DNA of 64,000 nt, taken from assembly GCF_033807575.1 (NCBI RefSeq), contig NC_084710.1, positions 19,448,357 through 19,512,356 on the forward strand, written 5' to 3'. A model generated the notes under the pieces. The model did no database searches. It worked only from the letters and a program-made list of their open reading frames with translations, and was not told the DNA's origin. Every line of letters starts with the position of its first letter. Within the stretch, counting starts at the first letter, position 1. This document shows positions 1 through 11,900 of this stretch, piece by piece. A program made the translations under genes and the position numbers. Origin of the DNA: Cydia pomonella. Taxonomy: Eukaryota > Arthropoda > Insecta > Lepidoptera > Tortricidae.

Positions 1-365
1 ATCAATGTGTCTATTTATGCCGGTTCTAGCGGCATATCTAGGGTAGGTAGGTAAATTATAGGTATGAATGAAGTGTCGATATGGTTTGGTTAACATAGCA
101 TAACCACCTACGATTTATGAGAGCCCTAATGATAGGCTATTATTGAACACGTACGCATTAGACGCTAATAGCTAATCACGTATAATTTTAATTACCTGCC
201 GCCGTTAACGTCTACTGAGAAATGTCATTATTAGAGGAAAAATTAGTATAATAAATTGTATTTTCAGACAGATATTTGTAAATAATGAAGAAAGCGTCTT
301 TAAAAATGAGAATTTGACTTGATAATGTTTTAATCACATAATTGATTGAAGCTCCTTTGGCATTA
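1..365. other. AT-rich non-coding DNA
   Basis: No open frame of note, no recognised repeat and no RNA-like fold. Background lepidopteran-type sequence. Confidence 0.5.
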
Positions 366-516
366 CCACGACTGTCAAACTGACATATTCGCTATCGTCT
401 GAGTAACTTACTTTCTACGTATACATCTCGCTGGCGTTCATATGCGAGTACAAGCGAGACGAATATAGAGTAAGTTACGTACACGCTATCGAATATGTCA
501 GTGTCAAACTGGTGGT
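366..516. repeat. Palindromic MITE-like element, ~150 bp
   Basis: The left arm (about 366-412) and right arm (about 468-516) are imperfect reverse complements. Both carry the block TGACATATTCG(C/A)TA followed by a GTAACTTACT block, and end outward in CCAC. There is no open frame between them. This is the form of a non-autonomous DNA transposon that forms a hairpin. The superfamily is not assigned because no target duplication is clear. Confidence 0.7.
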
Positions 517-1489
517 TGCCTTTCTTGTCTACTTACGCGACCTGTCTATTATAATTCTATATTTAATCTTTGTATGGGGACGTATAATATCTTTTAGTAC
601 CTATTACTATTATCTCTGTTTCAATCATTATTATCATTAATGAAGGGTACCAAGGAAATTATTAACAAATTTCTTATACTGAAAATTAACAACATCTTAT
701 GCATAATTACAGACCAGCAAGCATCTGCCTCTTGTAATTGTTTACAAGATTAATAGAATCAATTTGTTTTGCTGGTATTCATTACAAGACCATAAAACTT
801 GAGCATCTGTCAGTCTGTTGATATCTTCTTGCTATGTATAGTATTTGACCAGATTAGGAGTTTAGCCTGTTATTCCAGAAAAGCATATGTCCTACAAACA
901 AAACGGCATCTACGTCTTTTTAGTTCTTATTAAGAACTCCCCTTGCAGCGCCCTCTATCCGTGTAATTCCATTAGTTGTTTAAGCACAAGCGAACATTGC
1001 ACCAGTATACCAGGACCTCGAGATCCTTAATAATTATATGTAATCAGAGATCACTTATACTGGTTTTTTCTGAACCTCGATCACTCGTCAGTTGGAACAA
1101 CCCCCGTGTTCACCTGTACAGGTAAATTATACGATATTCGCGATTGTTTGAAGGCAGGTGCGCGCGCAGATGCGCGAACGCTGCCTTAATCCCATACAGT
1201 GCATCATTATTTTTTTAATTTTAGTTCGTGTTTTAGCAATTGAATAGGTTGAAGAAATTTATGGGAGCTTCTAGACACGTGTTTTTTGCTTTTCGAACAT
1301 ATAAATTGAATTTTTTTTACACTTATACGATGATATTTTAAAGAATTTTGCACATGCAAAGCTAGCCTAAATCACTCGGTATTATTTTTAACATTTAGCC
1401 TTCTTACGCTAAATTAGCTGATGTGGCTAAGGCTAATGTTAATATGCCAATTAAGTATCAGAATGTTAATATTTAATTTCAATGTATTA
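517..1489. other. Unassigned AT-rich DNA
   Basis: No coding signal. A short G+C-rich patch lies at about 1150-1185 (GGTGCGCGCGCAGATGCGCG) and has no recognised function. Confidence 0.4.
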
Positions 1490-1690
1490 ATTATTATTGA
1501 GACAGCGGGGCCTTGGGGTTCAGAGGCTCGCTCCTTTTTCAGGGAGTTAGGGCGTCGCTTGCAAGAGAGGAGCTGCGATCCTCGCTCTGGGTCGTATCTG
1601 GTTCAACAGGTCTCCATTGCGGTTCAGCGATGAAACGCAGCGGGAATAATGCCAGGTACGATCCAGGGGGGATTATTTTAGATTTCGTTT
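1490..1690 (+). pseudogene. 3' remnant of a non-LTR retrotransposon ORF2
   Basis: The plus-strand frame reads ETAGPWG, then ELGRRLQ, DPRSGSYL and QQVSIAVQR. This resembles the extreme C-terminus of the reverse-transcriptase ORF in jockey/CR1-like insect LINEs, which I remember as ending in a run like QRxSxAxQRGNAAS. The frame meets TGA at 1631-1633, where the family usually has glycine. It then continues in the same frame for 15 codons (NAAG...) to TAG at 1679-1681. Everything upstream of about 1490 (RT, endonuclease) is missing, so this is a dead 5'-truncated copy. Clade assignment is tentative because only about 60 residues remain. Confidence 0.65.
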
Positions 1691-2269
1691 TGTAGTTTAT
1701 AGATTAAATATTATTTTATATATAATTAATTTTAACGTTTTTATTACAAAACACTTCTTATTGTATAGTATAGGAATTTGAAGGGAGATTGACGTTCCAT
1801 GTAAGGATGTAAGGCCAGATTTAAACAAGCATTAAACCATCTGTAATATTACGACAATAAAGAGAATATGTATTAATTATTTAAATACGTTACATGAGCA
1901 TTAGTGCTGATGTTATTTAATTAAACCTTATTGAAATAATGAATCAATTTTCTATTAGCACGCTACTATTACGTTTGCAAATTCCATTAAGTAACACAAT
2001 ATAATTGCTTTGTAAAAAACTTAATTATCAAAACTACATTTGTGAATTATAAATATTTAAGCAAGGTGTCTGGGAAATGTGGAATGTACAAAATAATGTT
2101 TAGTTTTCCAACTACCTTTAGGTGCCTTACATTTATATAGAAATATGTATATAAATGATTTTTATTCAAAATCCTCGTATTTCTCTAAATATCCTACTTT
2201 GACAATAGTATTTGTAATAATTTACATTTGCGTGTACGAGTTTTTTTAATGAGCGCCGTTTGTGTCCCT
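1691..2269. other. AT-rich DNA, possible LINE 3' UTR then background
   Basis: The first 100 bases may be the decayed 3' UTR of the LINE remnant upstream. Nothing else is recognised. Confidence 0.35.
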
Positions 2270-2640
2270 TTAAGAGGAATTCCTAGTTGCGATTTTTCCA
2301 TACAAACGCTCTCGACTGATTCCTCCCTGGATTTTTAACCTAGAGCAGTGATTTTTTCAAATAAGATCAATATCATCAATATCTGTGCCGCTATGTTTTG
2401 CTTTTTTGGATTATTTTATTTTGAAGAAAGATACAGCGCCTCGAAAATCGCAAAAACGGCTCAATTGAATTGGCTGTAAAAAAAGGCACAGTATACAAAT
2501 ATGACAAAAAATATCCAAAAAATCAAAACATAGCGGCATAGATTATTTCTTCCTCTTGCAATTTCCAAAATTTCATAATGATTAGTTGCGTTTTGGAGGA
2601 GGAAACAGCCGAGAGCGAAACCTCGATTTTTGAGTTTTTT
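2270..2640. repeat. Degenerate inverted-repeat element, ~370 bp
   Basis: Two nested pairs of inverted blocks are visible. GCTCTCGACTGATTCCTCC (about 2310) pairs with GGAGGAAACAGCCGAGAGC (about 2599), and TGCCGCTATGTTTTG (about 2386) pairs with CAAAACATAGCGGCA (about 2524). The centre is A/T-rich with no open frame. This is best read as an old foldback or MITE. The outer limits are approximate. Confidence 0.55.
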
Positions 2641-4930
2641 GCGAGTGAATTTCGGTCCGAGCTGCAGTTGTCCTTATCGCACGAATTGGAGGTGGAGACA
2701 GTTTCTAAATATACGTACACAGAAGGAATAGTGATGGGCATAACATCCTTATTAGGGATTGCAGAACCGGTACTGTTTTAAAGAACCGGGATTTCCCGGT
2801 ACTTTCGGAACTGGTCTAATTATTTCATTATTTTAAATAAAACGACAGCATTTTGCGATTTGACCACCTTTCGTATTATAATTTAATAATCACATTTTCT
2901 TTTATTACGTAGTAGGCAATTTTTTTTTAGAAATATAGTATTTTACATTGCTCACACTTGTGCGTCACAAGTAAAAGACTTTGATGTTTGCCACTAGATA
3001 GCAAATTTAATGAAATTACATCGACGAGGGGATTTATATAAGTATCGCAGTCGTATTGTATAATCCGCCGTATTACATTACGGCTAGCCGATATCAAAAT
3101 AAGGGCCATTTTGAAATGCGGCGGTTCAACGATTAAGGTATGTTGGGTAAATACCGGATGCGGGTGAAGAACGTAGGACATTCATTTCCCCCTAATTTGG
3201 CTTTATTTTTTAATGTTGGCAACATTGTGTAAGACGCCATTTCATTGCGCCTCGACTGTCCGACTTCTATCCGATCTTCGCTCTGTAATTTATTTTGCGT
3301 ATTGTGATGAAACTGTGTTTGTTTTTGTAATTGTGTTAACAGACCTAGCACTGCTGTAGATCGATATCCGATCTTGACCCTTCCAGGTAAAGATCGGACC
3401 AGAAACAATCAGATCTTTACCTATTTAAAAGACAACAGTGATTATCAAACTTTAAATTTTCTTCAATTTACCTACTGACCTTAATTATCACATTTATTGT
3501 TTTCTTGATCACACTTTCGTACCATTATTTTTATCCAGTACCACTACCAGCGCGACAGTTACTGACAATGTAATTTTTTTAATTTCCGCAACCCAAAGGT
3601 TGCCTTTCAGCGATAAGACCGCATGTTGTTTACCTGTGCTTATGTGTATGTTTTCTTTTGTATTGTTTTCTTTTATTGAGGTGTGCAATAAAGAGTATTT
3701 ATATTGTATAGGGATGATGATACATGTTGAAATTTATAACAAAATCGAGTAAAATAGATAGCAAATGAGCAATTTTTCGCAATAAAGTACCTACACATAC
3801 GGATGCATATGTAGATGTGCACGCATACATACATTGCTAGTTTCGGATACAAAATAGAGATAGGGTTTCGAAATTAGTTTCCTTAAAATGCTTCAAGAGG
3901 GCTCTCTTTTCCGATATGTTTACTTTACTCTTTACATACGATCCTTACATTTTATCAAAAAAAAAAAGATTGTATATCAACTATTGCAAAATTAAACCAA
4001 CAAAATCGCAATTTTAATTATTTTCCATACTTCAAGATGGGCTCTCAGTGACCTTGACCTTTTTAAAGAACTACTTAGTCTTTTAGATTTCTAAGTTTGA
4101 TTCTTATTTTTTTGGCGACCTTCATTAAAAATGACTGGGCGCGATTATTTTTTATTTTGATTTTTGTCCCTCCTACTTAAGTACTTAATATCTTCCAGTA
4201 CATTCCATTCAATAAACAATACATTTACACTTTCCCTAAACCTGTATAGTTCACGAAATCTTAAATTGTCAAAACTTCGCAACGTATCTATTATTTCAGT
4301 GGTTTTTTTTTATTACTTCGGGTAAACCTTACAATAAGAGGTTTCTTAGCACATTGTTTACTTATCAAATTGTCTTATGACATAGGTATCAAAGTTTGAG
4401 AGCCACAATTTTACCAATTTTTGTATCAGGGTTAAGATCGGATACAAAAGGGTAGACACCGGACCTATTTCTTTGTGATACCTTATTCTCTTTCCATTAG
4501 AAGCAACTTTTTTTCACCATCCAATGTTCTCCCTTGATGGCAAAACACTCGTTACCCTAAAAAAAGTATGTCTCATCTTTACACAGGTACAAAACTAAAA
4601 CCGTTCTATATTGAAGATTACCAAAATTCAGGCCGAATCTACGGTTATTATTTAACGATTCACTACGTACTTCAAGAATCTGTCACGTGTTGAGATCTCG
4701 AAAAAACATTTTTTCACGAGTTCTCTCTATTGGTCCCAAAATTGTCCGGCATTATCCCAACATACTTTACCCAGATTGTCATTGCGATACGTTCTTCAAT
4801 AAGGCGGCTCAAGTTTAGCCCCATCGTACTACAAGTTAAATAGATTGTAGTTTAACCATAGATATATTTATACCTACTTACAAAATTTCACAACACACCA
4901 TGATCACTCCCAACTTACTGATACGGATAG
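2641..4930. other. Unassigned DNA with small hairpins
   Basis: No gene is supported. An ACCGG-rich stretch at about 2765-2815 (GAACCGGGATTTCCCGGTAC) may be a short transposon remnant. A small inverted repeat, GGTAAAGATC with GATCTTTACC, lies at about 3387-3421. Short open frames on the minus strand at 2927-3408 show no domain or codon pattern. Confidence 0.4.
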
Positions 4931-5070
4931 GTACAGTCAAGTGTAAAAATATGGGTGTACACATCTTACTCAAAAATATGTCCCATAGCATCTTATTCCA
5001 GTGTAATAAGAGCGTAGTACCATATTTATGAGACGATTCTTTCGATACATATTTTTGCACTTGACTGTAC
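4931..5070. mobile_element. mariner-type MITE, 140 bp
   Basis: The outer ends TACAGTCAAGTGTAAAAATA and (reverse complement) TACAGTCAAGTGCAAAAATA are near-identical terminal inverted repeats. Read as TA followed by CAGTCAAG and CTTGACTG followed by TA, this fits the TA target duplication and CAGT-like ends of Tc1/mariner elements. The interior is non-coding, so the element would depend on a transposase made elsewhere. Confidence 0.75.
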
Positions 5071-5234
5071 GACGACAACCAAAGCTGAGACATCATTCTT
5101 TTTTGCAGTTTTTACCTATATGGTAATTAATATCAATCAATCATTTATTATTTCGTCATCATAGGTGTAAAATACATTTAGTACAGGTGATAGGGTGTAA
5201 TAGATACAGTATAATATAAAAATGAAAAACAATA
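5071..5234. other. AT-rich spacer
   Basis: Nothing recognised between the MITE and the CpG-rich patch. Confidence 0.3.
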
Positions 5235-5410
5235 TTACGTGGTAACAACAAAAACAACTTGCGTCGGGCAGCGCAGAATAAATTCCGTCCGGCTCGCGGG
5301 CGATGTCGACGGAACGGCGCGCAATGAGCGAGCGCACGAGTCTCGCGTCTGTGTGCGCGCACTCACACTTAGATAGCTCCGGCTCCCGCCCACCGCAGCG
5401 CGACAGAAAC
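5235..5410. promoter_or_regulatory. CpG-rich patch, candidate promoter or 5' UTR
   Basis: About 170 bases are strongly G+C- and CpG-rich (for example GGCTCGCGGGCGATGTCGAC and GAATGAGCG-type blocks) inside very AT-rich DNA, with abrupt edges. In insects such islands often mark promoters or first non-coding exons, but a fragment of a G+C-rich transposon is equally possible. The minus-strand frames crossing it show no domain. No TATA box or initiator was identified with confidence. Confidence 0.25.
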
Positions 5411-6168
5411 ATAGCTTCAAAAATTCGAGATTTGAAAAGTTGCTCAGCTAGGAATTGCTCTTAAAGTTAAAGAGCAATATATTTTACGATTACTTAGATC
5501 TAAAAACTTTCTATAAACACGGTTATTAGTACTCTAAATATTACTCCATTAGAAAGAAAAACAAATAAATTAGTTTATGTTAACTGGGTTTAATTTAGAA
5601 GTGGCTGCCCTTCTAAACTAAAGCAACCAATAAAAATAACAATATTTCACATCTCTTTTCTTTTTATTGTGACATTTACAAAACGTGTCATAAAATTGGC
5701 AATGCCAGTTCCTATGTGCCTACTTGTGTTAAATACGACGAACATACGATCAACAGGCATGCGTACTAAGTGCCTTAAGTTTACGGTACTTCCTTGCCTA
5801 TGCAATCTACGTACGTGGCTGTTATTGCATGCCTATGCATTCGTCTCAATCGACCAGTTTAAATCTGCCCTTCACTAAAGCATTGTTGGTACACATCTCA
5901 AGATAACTTTACGCTGGTTATGTGGAAGAATGATTCAAAGGGAATACATAGCAGGTCTGATTACGCGCAGGGAATGACAGATGCTCGCCCGCGCCAACCA
6001 TCAACATTTCCGAGAAGTTGCTAAAACATTTTTTCATTCGCGTAACTAGGATGCTGTGCAGTGTACAAACGAGAATAGAAGCGGTATTTTAAATGGGTGT
6101 GTTATGGCTTGATTGTTGCTGGAACGTTAATTGAACGAAACGCAAATATAAATGTATAACTAAACTAT
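5411..6168. other. Unassigned AT-rich DNA
   Basis: No supported gene or repeat. A 69-codon frame at 5669-5878 has no recognisable domain. Confidence 0.4.
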
Positions 6169-6290
6169 GGGTAAAGCGGCCCACAGTTCGCCGGATGATA
6201 TCAGCCTGTCAGTTATTTGTGATTGTCAGCTTTTGCGAATAACTGACAGGCCGATAACGTCTGGCGAACTGGTAATCCGTGCGCCCCTTA
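6169..6290. repeat. Palindromic MITE-like element, ~120 bp
   Basis: The left arm CAGTTCGCCGGATGATATC then CCTGTCAGTTATT is mirrored by AATAACTGACAGG and GATAACGTCTGGCGAACTGG on the right, with a loop of about 20 bases at 6218-6236. It is non-coding. The pattern is a hairpin-forming non-autonomous DNA transposon. Confidence 0.7.
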
Positions 6291-6475
6291 ATGTCGGTAA
6301 AGCAAGCAAAGGAATCAGAATTAAAATCAAAATCTTGAATGTGACAAAACATGCCAAACAAAAGAAAAACATCGATTAATAAAATATCTACAATACTTAA
6401 TGAAGAATAATGGATTAGGACTAACTCATCAATCTCATCATCACAGACCTTTGCGTCTATTGCAGACGATTTAAG

Positions 6476-6740
6476 CATTGCTGTTTAGACAACGGGTTTG
6501 GTGACTGTGGAGGCCGATGTGTGAGCGGCACGACCTCCCATATTTTTGGCAGAGAAAGCTCATGCCACCTGAGGTTCCAGTCCCGGTTTGCTTTTTGCGA
6601 CACCTTCTGCTATCTAATATATTAGGCTTGATCGCATAGCCTTCTCCCCTCCACAACACGCTTGCGCCATCCATCACGGTCTTCAGCTGTTTCTCAGGCA
6701 TGGTGGTCGATTTCAAATGCTGACATGTCTCGCTTAACAC
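6476..6740 (-). pseudogene. C-terminal remnant of a non-LTR retrotransposon
   Basis: On the minus strand one frame gives FLCQKYGRSCRSHIGLHSHQ followed by TRC. This matches the terminal zinc-finger-like tail (CxxCxRxCxSRIGLxSHxRxC) I know from many animal LINE polyproteins. A second frame just upstream gives EDRDGWRKRVVEG, the usual lead-in, so a frameshift separates the two. The second cysteine of the CxxC pair is tyrosine here (CQKY). A GATGATGAG-like run follows the end, as in the 3' tails of such elements. The copy is 5' truncated and broken. Confidence 0.6.
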
Positions 6741-7393
6741 AGTCTTTAATCAGCATAATATTTTTAGTATGACAGTTGTTAAAATGCTGAATATTTCCAA
6801 AAGCGTGACCGTATTCTATGTATGTATTTCGTTAAGTGTAAACAACGACACTAGCGCTCAACAATCCTCTAAACCCTTACGCACACATGCATTGTGAAAT
6901 ACTGAAGCCATTTTTCGTCAAGAGTGCTAAGTGGTCCAGAAACCGGTGTACTTTTAGCTTTAGCTCGTGACAAACAGATAAAATATCTCACAAATGGAAG
7001 GGGACAACAAATAAAAACTATTTAGAAACATGAGATTGATAAGAACCTTTACAAATTACAGGTGCTTCAAACGAAAATGTTAGCAGTTTTGAATTAATTG
7101 CTCTTATAGTGGCATTTTAATTAGATTCAAAAGTAAAGGGTTATAAAAATTAGGAATATAGCCGGCACACGCCTTTGAGTAACCGCTTTTAATTCGTTTC
7201 TAATAACATTTGATGGGTGTAAAGATAAAAGTAATTACGCGATAAATAAGGCGCAAAGTTAAAATATTCATAGCGTACTTAAAGTTCTAAATGCAAAAAT
7301 ACTTAAGTAAACGTTTTGAAATTTAAGCTGACTGATTAAAAAAATACACCGCTTGGTAAGCAACTTGTTTAGAAACATGTTATGTATAGTTAG
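6741..7393. other. Unassigned AT-rich DNA
   Basis: Nothing recognised on either strand. Confidence 0.4.
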
Positions 7394-7456
7394 CTGCAGA
7401 GATAGTTGACCTCCCCTGCAAACTAATTTCTATGAAGGGTAATCAACTATATCTGC
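7394..7456. repeat. Short palindrome, 63 bp
   Basis: GCAGAGATAGTTGACCTCCC on the left pairs imperfectly with GGGTAATCAACTATATCTGC on the right, around a loop of about 20 bases. It is probably a very short MITE or an internally deleted remnant. Confidence 0.6.
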
Positions 7457-7721
7457 GTACCTATTATGGACGACTTTAACCACATGATAAAATAAGTGTC
7501 ATTTTTTCATTCGTTTAATACCACGCGATAGAAAGAGCCAGAGACTGTTATTATCACGCTGTCACATAGAAAAATACGACCATTATATGCGTTCTGCAGC
7601 TGATCTACCTAATATGAGTAGTGAGTTGGTTAGGTATTTACATCCAGGATACTAATATAATATATAACTTTAAGCTTTTATTATGTGCGGATGAGATAAA
7701 TTTCTCCCAAAATGAGAACAG

Positions 7722-7853
7722 AGGGCCAAGCGCGAAAACCAAAATTCGCAAATTGTAGGGATCTTTATCTTTTACTGCTATGATGCGTAGGCGTAATAAG
7801 AGTGAGAGAAAGATGCTCGCAATTTGCGAACTTCGATTTTCGCGGTTATAGCC
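7722..7853. repeat. Palindromic MITE-like element, ~130 bp
   Basis: The arms share TTCGCAAATTG (T/C)(A/G)(G)GGATCTTT-like blocks. AAAATTCGCAAATTG at 7741-7755 mirrors CAATTTGCGAACTTCGATTTT at 7820-7840, with an inner ATCTTTATCTTTTACT and its counterpart. The outer edges GGGCC and GGGCTATA also pair. No coding capacity. Confidence 0.65.
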
Positions 7854-8692
7854 CATCAATAAAATCTCATTCGTATCTGTATAGAATAGACCTTTAATGT
7901 GATGATTGCACGTGCCTATAAGGAGCAGTAGCTGACTATCTACATACGTACATCAAGACTGTTCTTCCCATATACTACTTAGTATATCACCTACAATCAA
8001 CCAGTCAAACTTGGTCTCTGATTCTTACACAAGTTACTATTCTCAAGGCAGGCTTTATAGTGGTTTGTGGCCATGCGGATGAAAACCCGGTAGTTTATTA
8101 TATGTGGAGCCTTAACGAGGGCTATCACAGCAAGAAAAGGGAATCTGTGGAGTATTTTCACTTACACTTACGACCTCTTTTCGATTGCGGTAGGCGCTAG
8201 CGCATGTAACGGGACGATGGCCACAAACTCGTAATCATCACGTGTATATAGTTCTGCTATATTAAAGACAGTCTTTGTATATTCAATCTAATGTAAATGG
8301 CATAGAGTAGACTTTTCATAGAATTGTTCTAAACGAAGGGAGCTTTAAGTTTACTGTAAACACGTGTTGTTTATTAGCAAAATAGCACAATAGAGATGAT
8401 AAGTTAGCACTTGAGTTTAGCGAAGGTCCTTTTTTGCCACGATTCAGAATAAGGGATATTTCTCGGTAAAGCTGGCGCTATAATATATAATATGGTCACT
8501 TAACAAGACCAAACAAAAAACAAATTTATTCCTAGTCTCGTGTTATTTATGGATATTAGACCTTTTCCACTATGAAGATAAATCACAGCATTTGTTTCGT
8601 AATGCGAACTGTTTTAAAGTGTAATTCGCTCTCTTCGTCTGTAATTACCTGACAAATACTATCTTGAAGGTAAACATCAATAAGTAATTACT
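7854..8692. other. Unassigned DNA
   Basis: No gene, repeat or RNA recognised. Confidence 0.4.
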
Positions 8693-8805
8693 GGGGGCCT
8701 AGCCAAGATGCTGATTGTTGAGAGAAAACGCTAATCGAAACATAAATAATGTACGGAAATAGCCACCTGACATTTCTTAGTATCTGTCATCCTGATACAT
8801 TTTTG
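8693..8805 (+). repeat. Dispersed repeat, GGCCTAGCCAAGATG family, copy 1 (truncated)
   Basis: It begins GGGGGCCTAGCCAAGATG and runs through AAACATAAATAATGTACGG, CACCTGACATTT and TGATACATTTTT. The same order of blocks occurs at 16878-17036 and 26578-26727. This copy stops abruptly where the other copies continue toward a TTGGCTA end, and the next repeat starts there. Confidence 0.65.
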
Positions 8806-8996
8806 ACCGAGCGTTAGCAAAGGTCTACTTTCAGCTTGGGCAAAAATTCTTTCGTGTGTCTGGACAGGTCGCATTTCTCTATAGATTCTCTTGAAATTTT
8901 GCGAGCAGGTTCGGTAGTTAGATATAATTTTTCTGGTGGAATTTGGCGTAAAGAACCTAAGTGCTAGTATGGTCTATGGCACTTTAGACCATTAGA
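8806..8996 (+). repeat. Old dispersed repeat, copy 1
   Basis: The blocks GACCGAGCGTTAGCAAAGGTC, GGTCGCATTTCTCTAT, GCGAGCAGGTTCGGTAG and TATGGTCTATGGCAC appear in the same order, reverse complemented, at 44793-45037. The right end is a small hairpin, ATGGTCTATGGCACTTTAGACCAT. No coding capacity. The family is not named. Confidence 0.6.
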
Positions 8997-11900
8997 CGTT
9001 AAGACCTGAATACCATAAGAGCTTATGAAGCTTATCGCAGGTCACAGAGCCACTACTTATTTTTGTTTGGCAATTCTCGATGTACGACACTCATAATAGC
9101 TAGGCCCCCTGAAATAGCTAGCAGGGCCAGAAAGTCTAAGAAATCTCAGAGGAGCGCCAGAATTGCAGCAATAATGCATTTTGATTTGAAATCGTTAATT
9201 CTGTCTAGCTGGCTCCTTTACTTATGTATCTATTATTACTTTAAATGTAAGGCTGGACCGTCAAAATACAATTTTCGCGGGTGATACACTAATTATTTCG
9301 TGGACCGGCTAAAACTAGCACTGATCTTGACTCTTGACTACTATCAGACGAGGGGTCAATTTATTGCAATAAAAAGTTAAAAGCATATAATCGCCGATTA
9401 AAGAAATCTAATAAGCGGTTCGTGTGAACACTATTAATATCGACATTAATAACTTTTTACCGTGTAATCTGCGCTTGTTGGCGATTTTTTCGACATAAAT
9501 GAATCACGTAAGGGTCAGTTTACACGTTTTTGTGCGAGGGAGAGCAGTGATGCGTCCCACGTTGAATGTATAATGTATAATGTAAAAAACTACGATTTGA
9601 CGCCTTGTGAGTTTCGTGGGAGCGTACAGAGTACGATTTATCGTACTAATCGCCCGGTAATCTGTCTTAAGCTAAACTAGACGTTTGGGTTTTTCTTTTG
9701 GATGTAGCGTTGAGTAAATGGGTCAAAAAAGTTCGAGAAAACCGGTGTGTTTTCTTTGAACATTACAAAAGTTAACGATTTGGATTAAGTACATTTTTCT
9801 ACGACTGATCAGAGTTTTTAATATGCTTATAAGGATAATGTAAGAAAATAAGGCTTTAATCTCTGTTTTAGTTTCGATGAAATTCTCTGAAAAATGCGCA
9901 TTTTTTAGTTTTTACATGTTTTCCGAGCAAAACTCGGTCTCTCAGATATTATACAATGCTAATAAAGTTTTTGGCTCGAGTATGTAATGTTGTTGATTCA
10001 AAACATATTTACAATTCACAAGACAGCAGAACGTCCTTAAAATTTTAAAAATACAAAAGACACCTTCTGTCCTGGTTATCCAATTCTTTATAAAATCATT
10101 AAAAAACTCTTTTCTTGTTTATTATACATCTTTTATTTGTGAAAAGGTTCCCCAGTAAGAAAAAAAATATATCGAAGAAGGAGACCATTTTTAATTTCGA
10201 GTATTGAACTATAGTAAAATGAATGTAGACCACTTTCCCATATATCATCATCAACTGAGGATTGAGTCAATTGATTGGCCAGTTACCTAGTATTAAAAAA
10301 ATGTTGCTGTTGGCGCAACAACTTGTTATTAAAATTTTTACGTTTAATAACAATAAAGGCGTCGTCCGCGCATCGCAGACGGAAGTAGATTTAAATCAAA
10401 ATATAGACTTCCCCTGCGGAAGCCGCGCCTGCACTTTTACGTCCGACGGCGCATTTTACTGGCGATAAAAATTGGGCAACTATTACGACAAAAATATGCC
10501 AATAGTTTTATATCGGTTATAATTAATAGCTAGTAGTTATTGATAGAAATATGTCGACAAACATCTGTGTGTGCATAAACGAATAGTTTGGGCACAATTG
10601 ACAGACTTCGATTAAAAAGTAGATCCAAGTGAATTTGAAGTTGAAACAAATTAGTTGAAAGAAATTTATCTTCTCTGGGCATATGAAGACCTCTTGTCCG
10701 TTTATGATAAGGATCTAGACCAAACTTCTAGTCATCATATTGCATTTTTTTCGAGAATGATTATTTCTGCTCTATACCGCATAACCTAGGCTAGCCTAGC
10801 CTAAGCAAGAGTTTTGTATGACTACCACACACATTATGAAAGGTTAATTTTAACTGTCGTGAGACATACTAACATTACGGATACCGTAAAATTAGTTTAA
10901 AGGTTAATTTATTACTCAGTTGATATGACTGATACTTGGGGTAACTCCAGCCAGCAGATCCTGCAGCAAGGACTAGGGAGGGGAGACTACAAAGGGGAGG
11001 CGATGTTGATACAAAATAGCACTGTAAGCTCGCATGACTCCGCTTATTCAACCTAAGCGGCAGCGAGTCGGTGGATTATGTCAGCGTCACATCACACCGG
11101 CTAAGTCTCAAAAGCAAAATCAAGGTTAATAGAATACTCATTAGTTTACTAGTCGGTTGATTACTTAAAAACACTTTCAGTCTTGACTATTGACGAGGCA
11201 AAATCGTGCCAGAAGAAACCTACATATTCTTATTGTTGTATCAGTGTTGGACTTTGTCTTTTGGCCTTGGTATTTTTATGTAGAATCAGCACATGTATGA
11301 CACAATTGTTTACATATAGTTATAATACAGGCCGTAGGAGCAAGAAAGAAAGATGTAGCTGTTATTTTCTTACGTATGTATCATATATTCTGTACGGATC
11401 TAATAGTGTTATCTTATCGATAATAGAATCTTGTCTTGTTATAAGGGCAAGCCCTATTGTGAAAGGTTTCCGATCAAATCGAACCGTGCAATTTTGTAAG
11501 ATCACTTTAATGTTGCACTATCAACCAGTATCTTCTCTTTTCATATAAGAAACCTAGTTTTCAGGGTCATTCTCTGAGCATACTCGTATGCCTGCGGTTG
11601 CGTCTAATTGCCATGATTCTTTTCATACATTTTGTATGTGTCAAAATCAAAACCTGCAGTACTTAAACTTGTCCATATCTTTTACGCAATTTTGTCATAG
11701 TTGGAAAACTCGTTCGACAGCTAAATAAGAGCAATAACAGAGCGAGTTAAATGCTCGGTAATAGCTGGTTTCGTGGACACCCCACAATTTTGTCGGTCCG
11801 GTGATGATGTCGCATTTGTTTCAGGCAAAATGGAAATTATATTTATGGACGAGAGAATATTTACAAAACTGTTTAAGTTGGTTCGCAGATACTTGATAAA

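Noticed and set aside
11183..11548. 121-codon open frame
   Set aside because: Biased toward Cys/Ser/Leu, no domain, no repeat or splice context; length is expected by chance in 64 kb.
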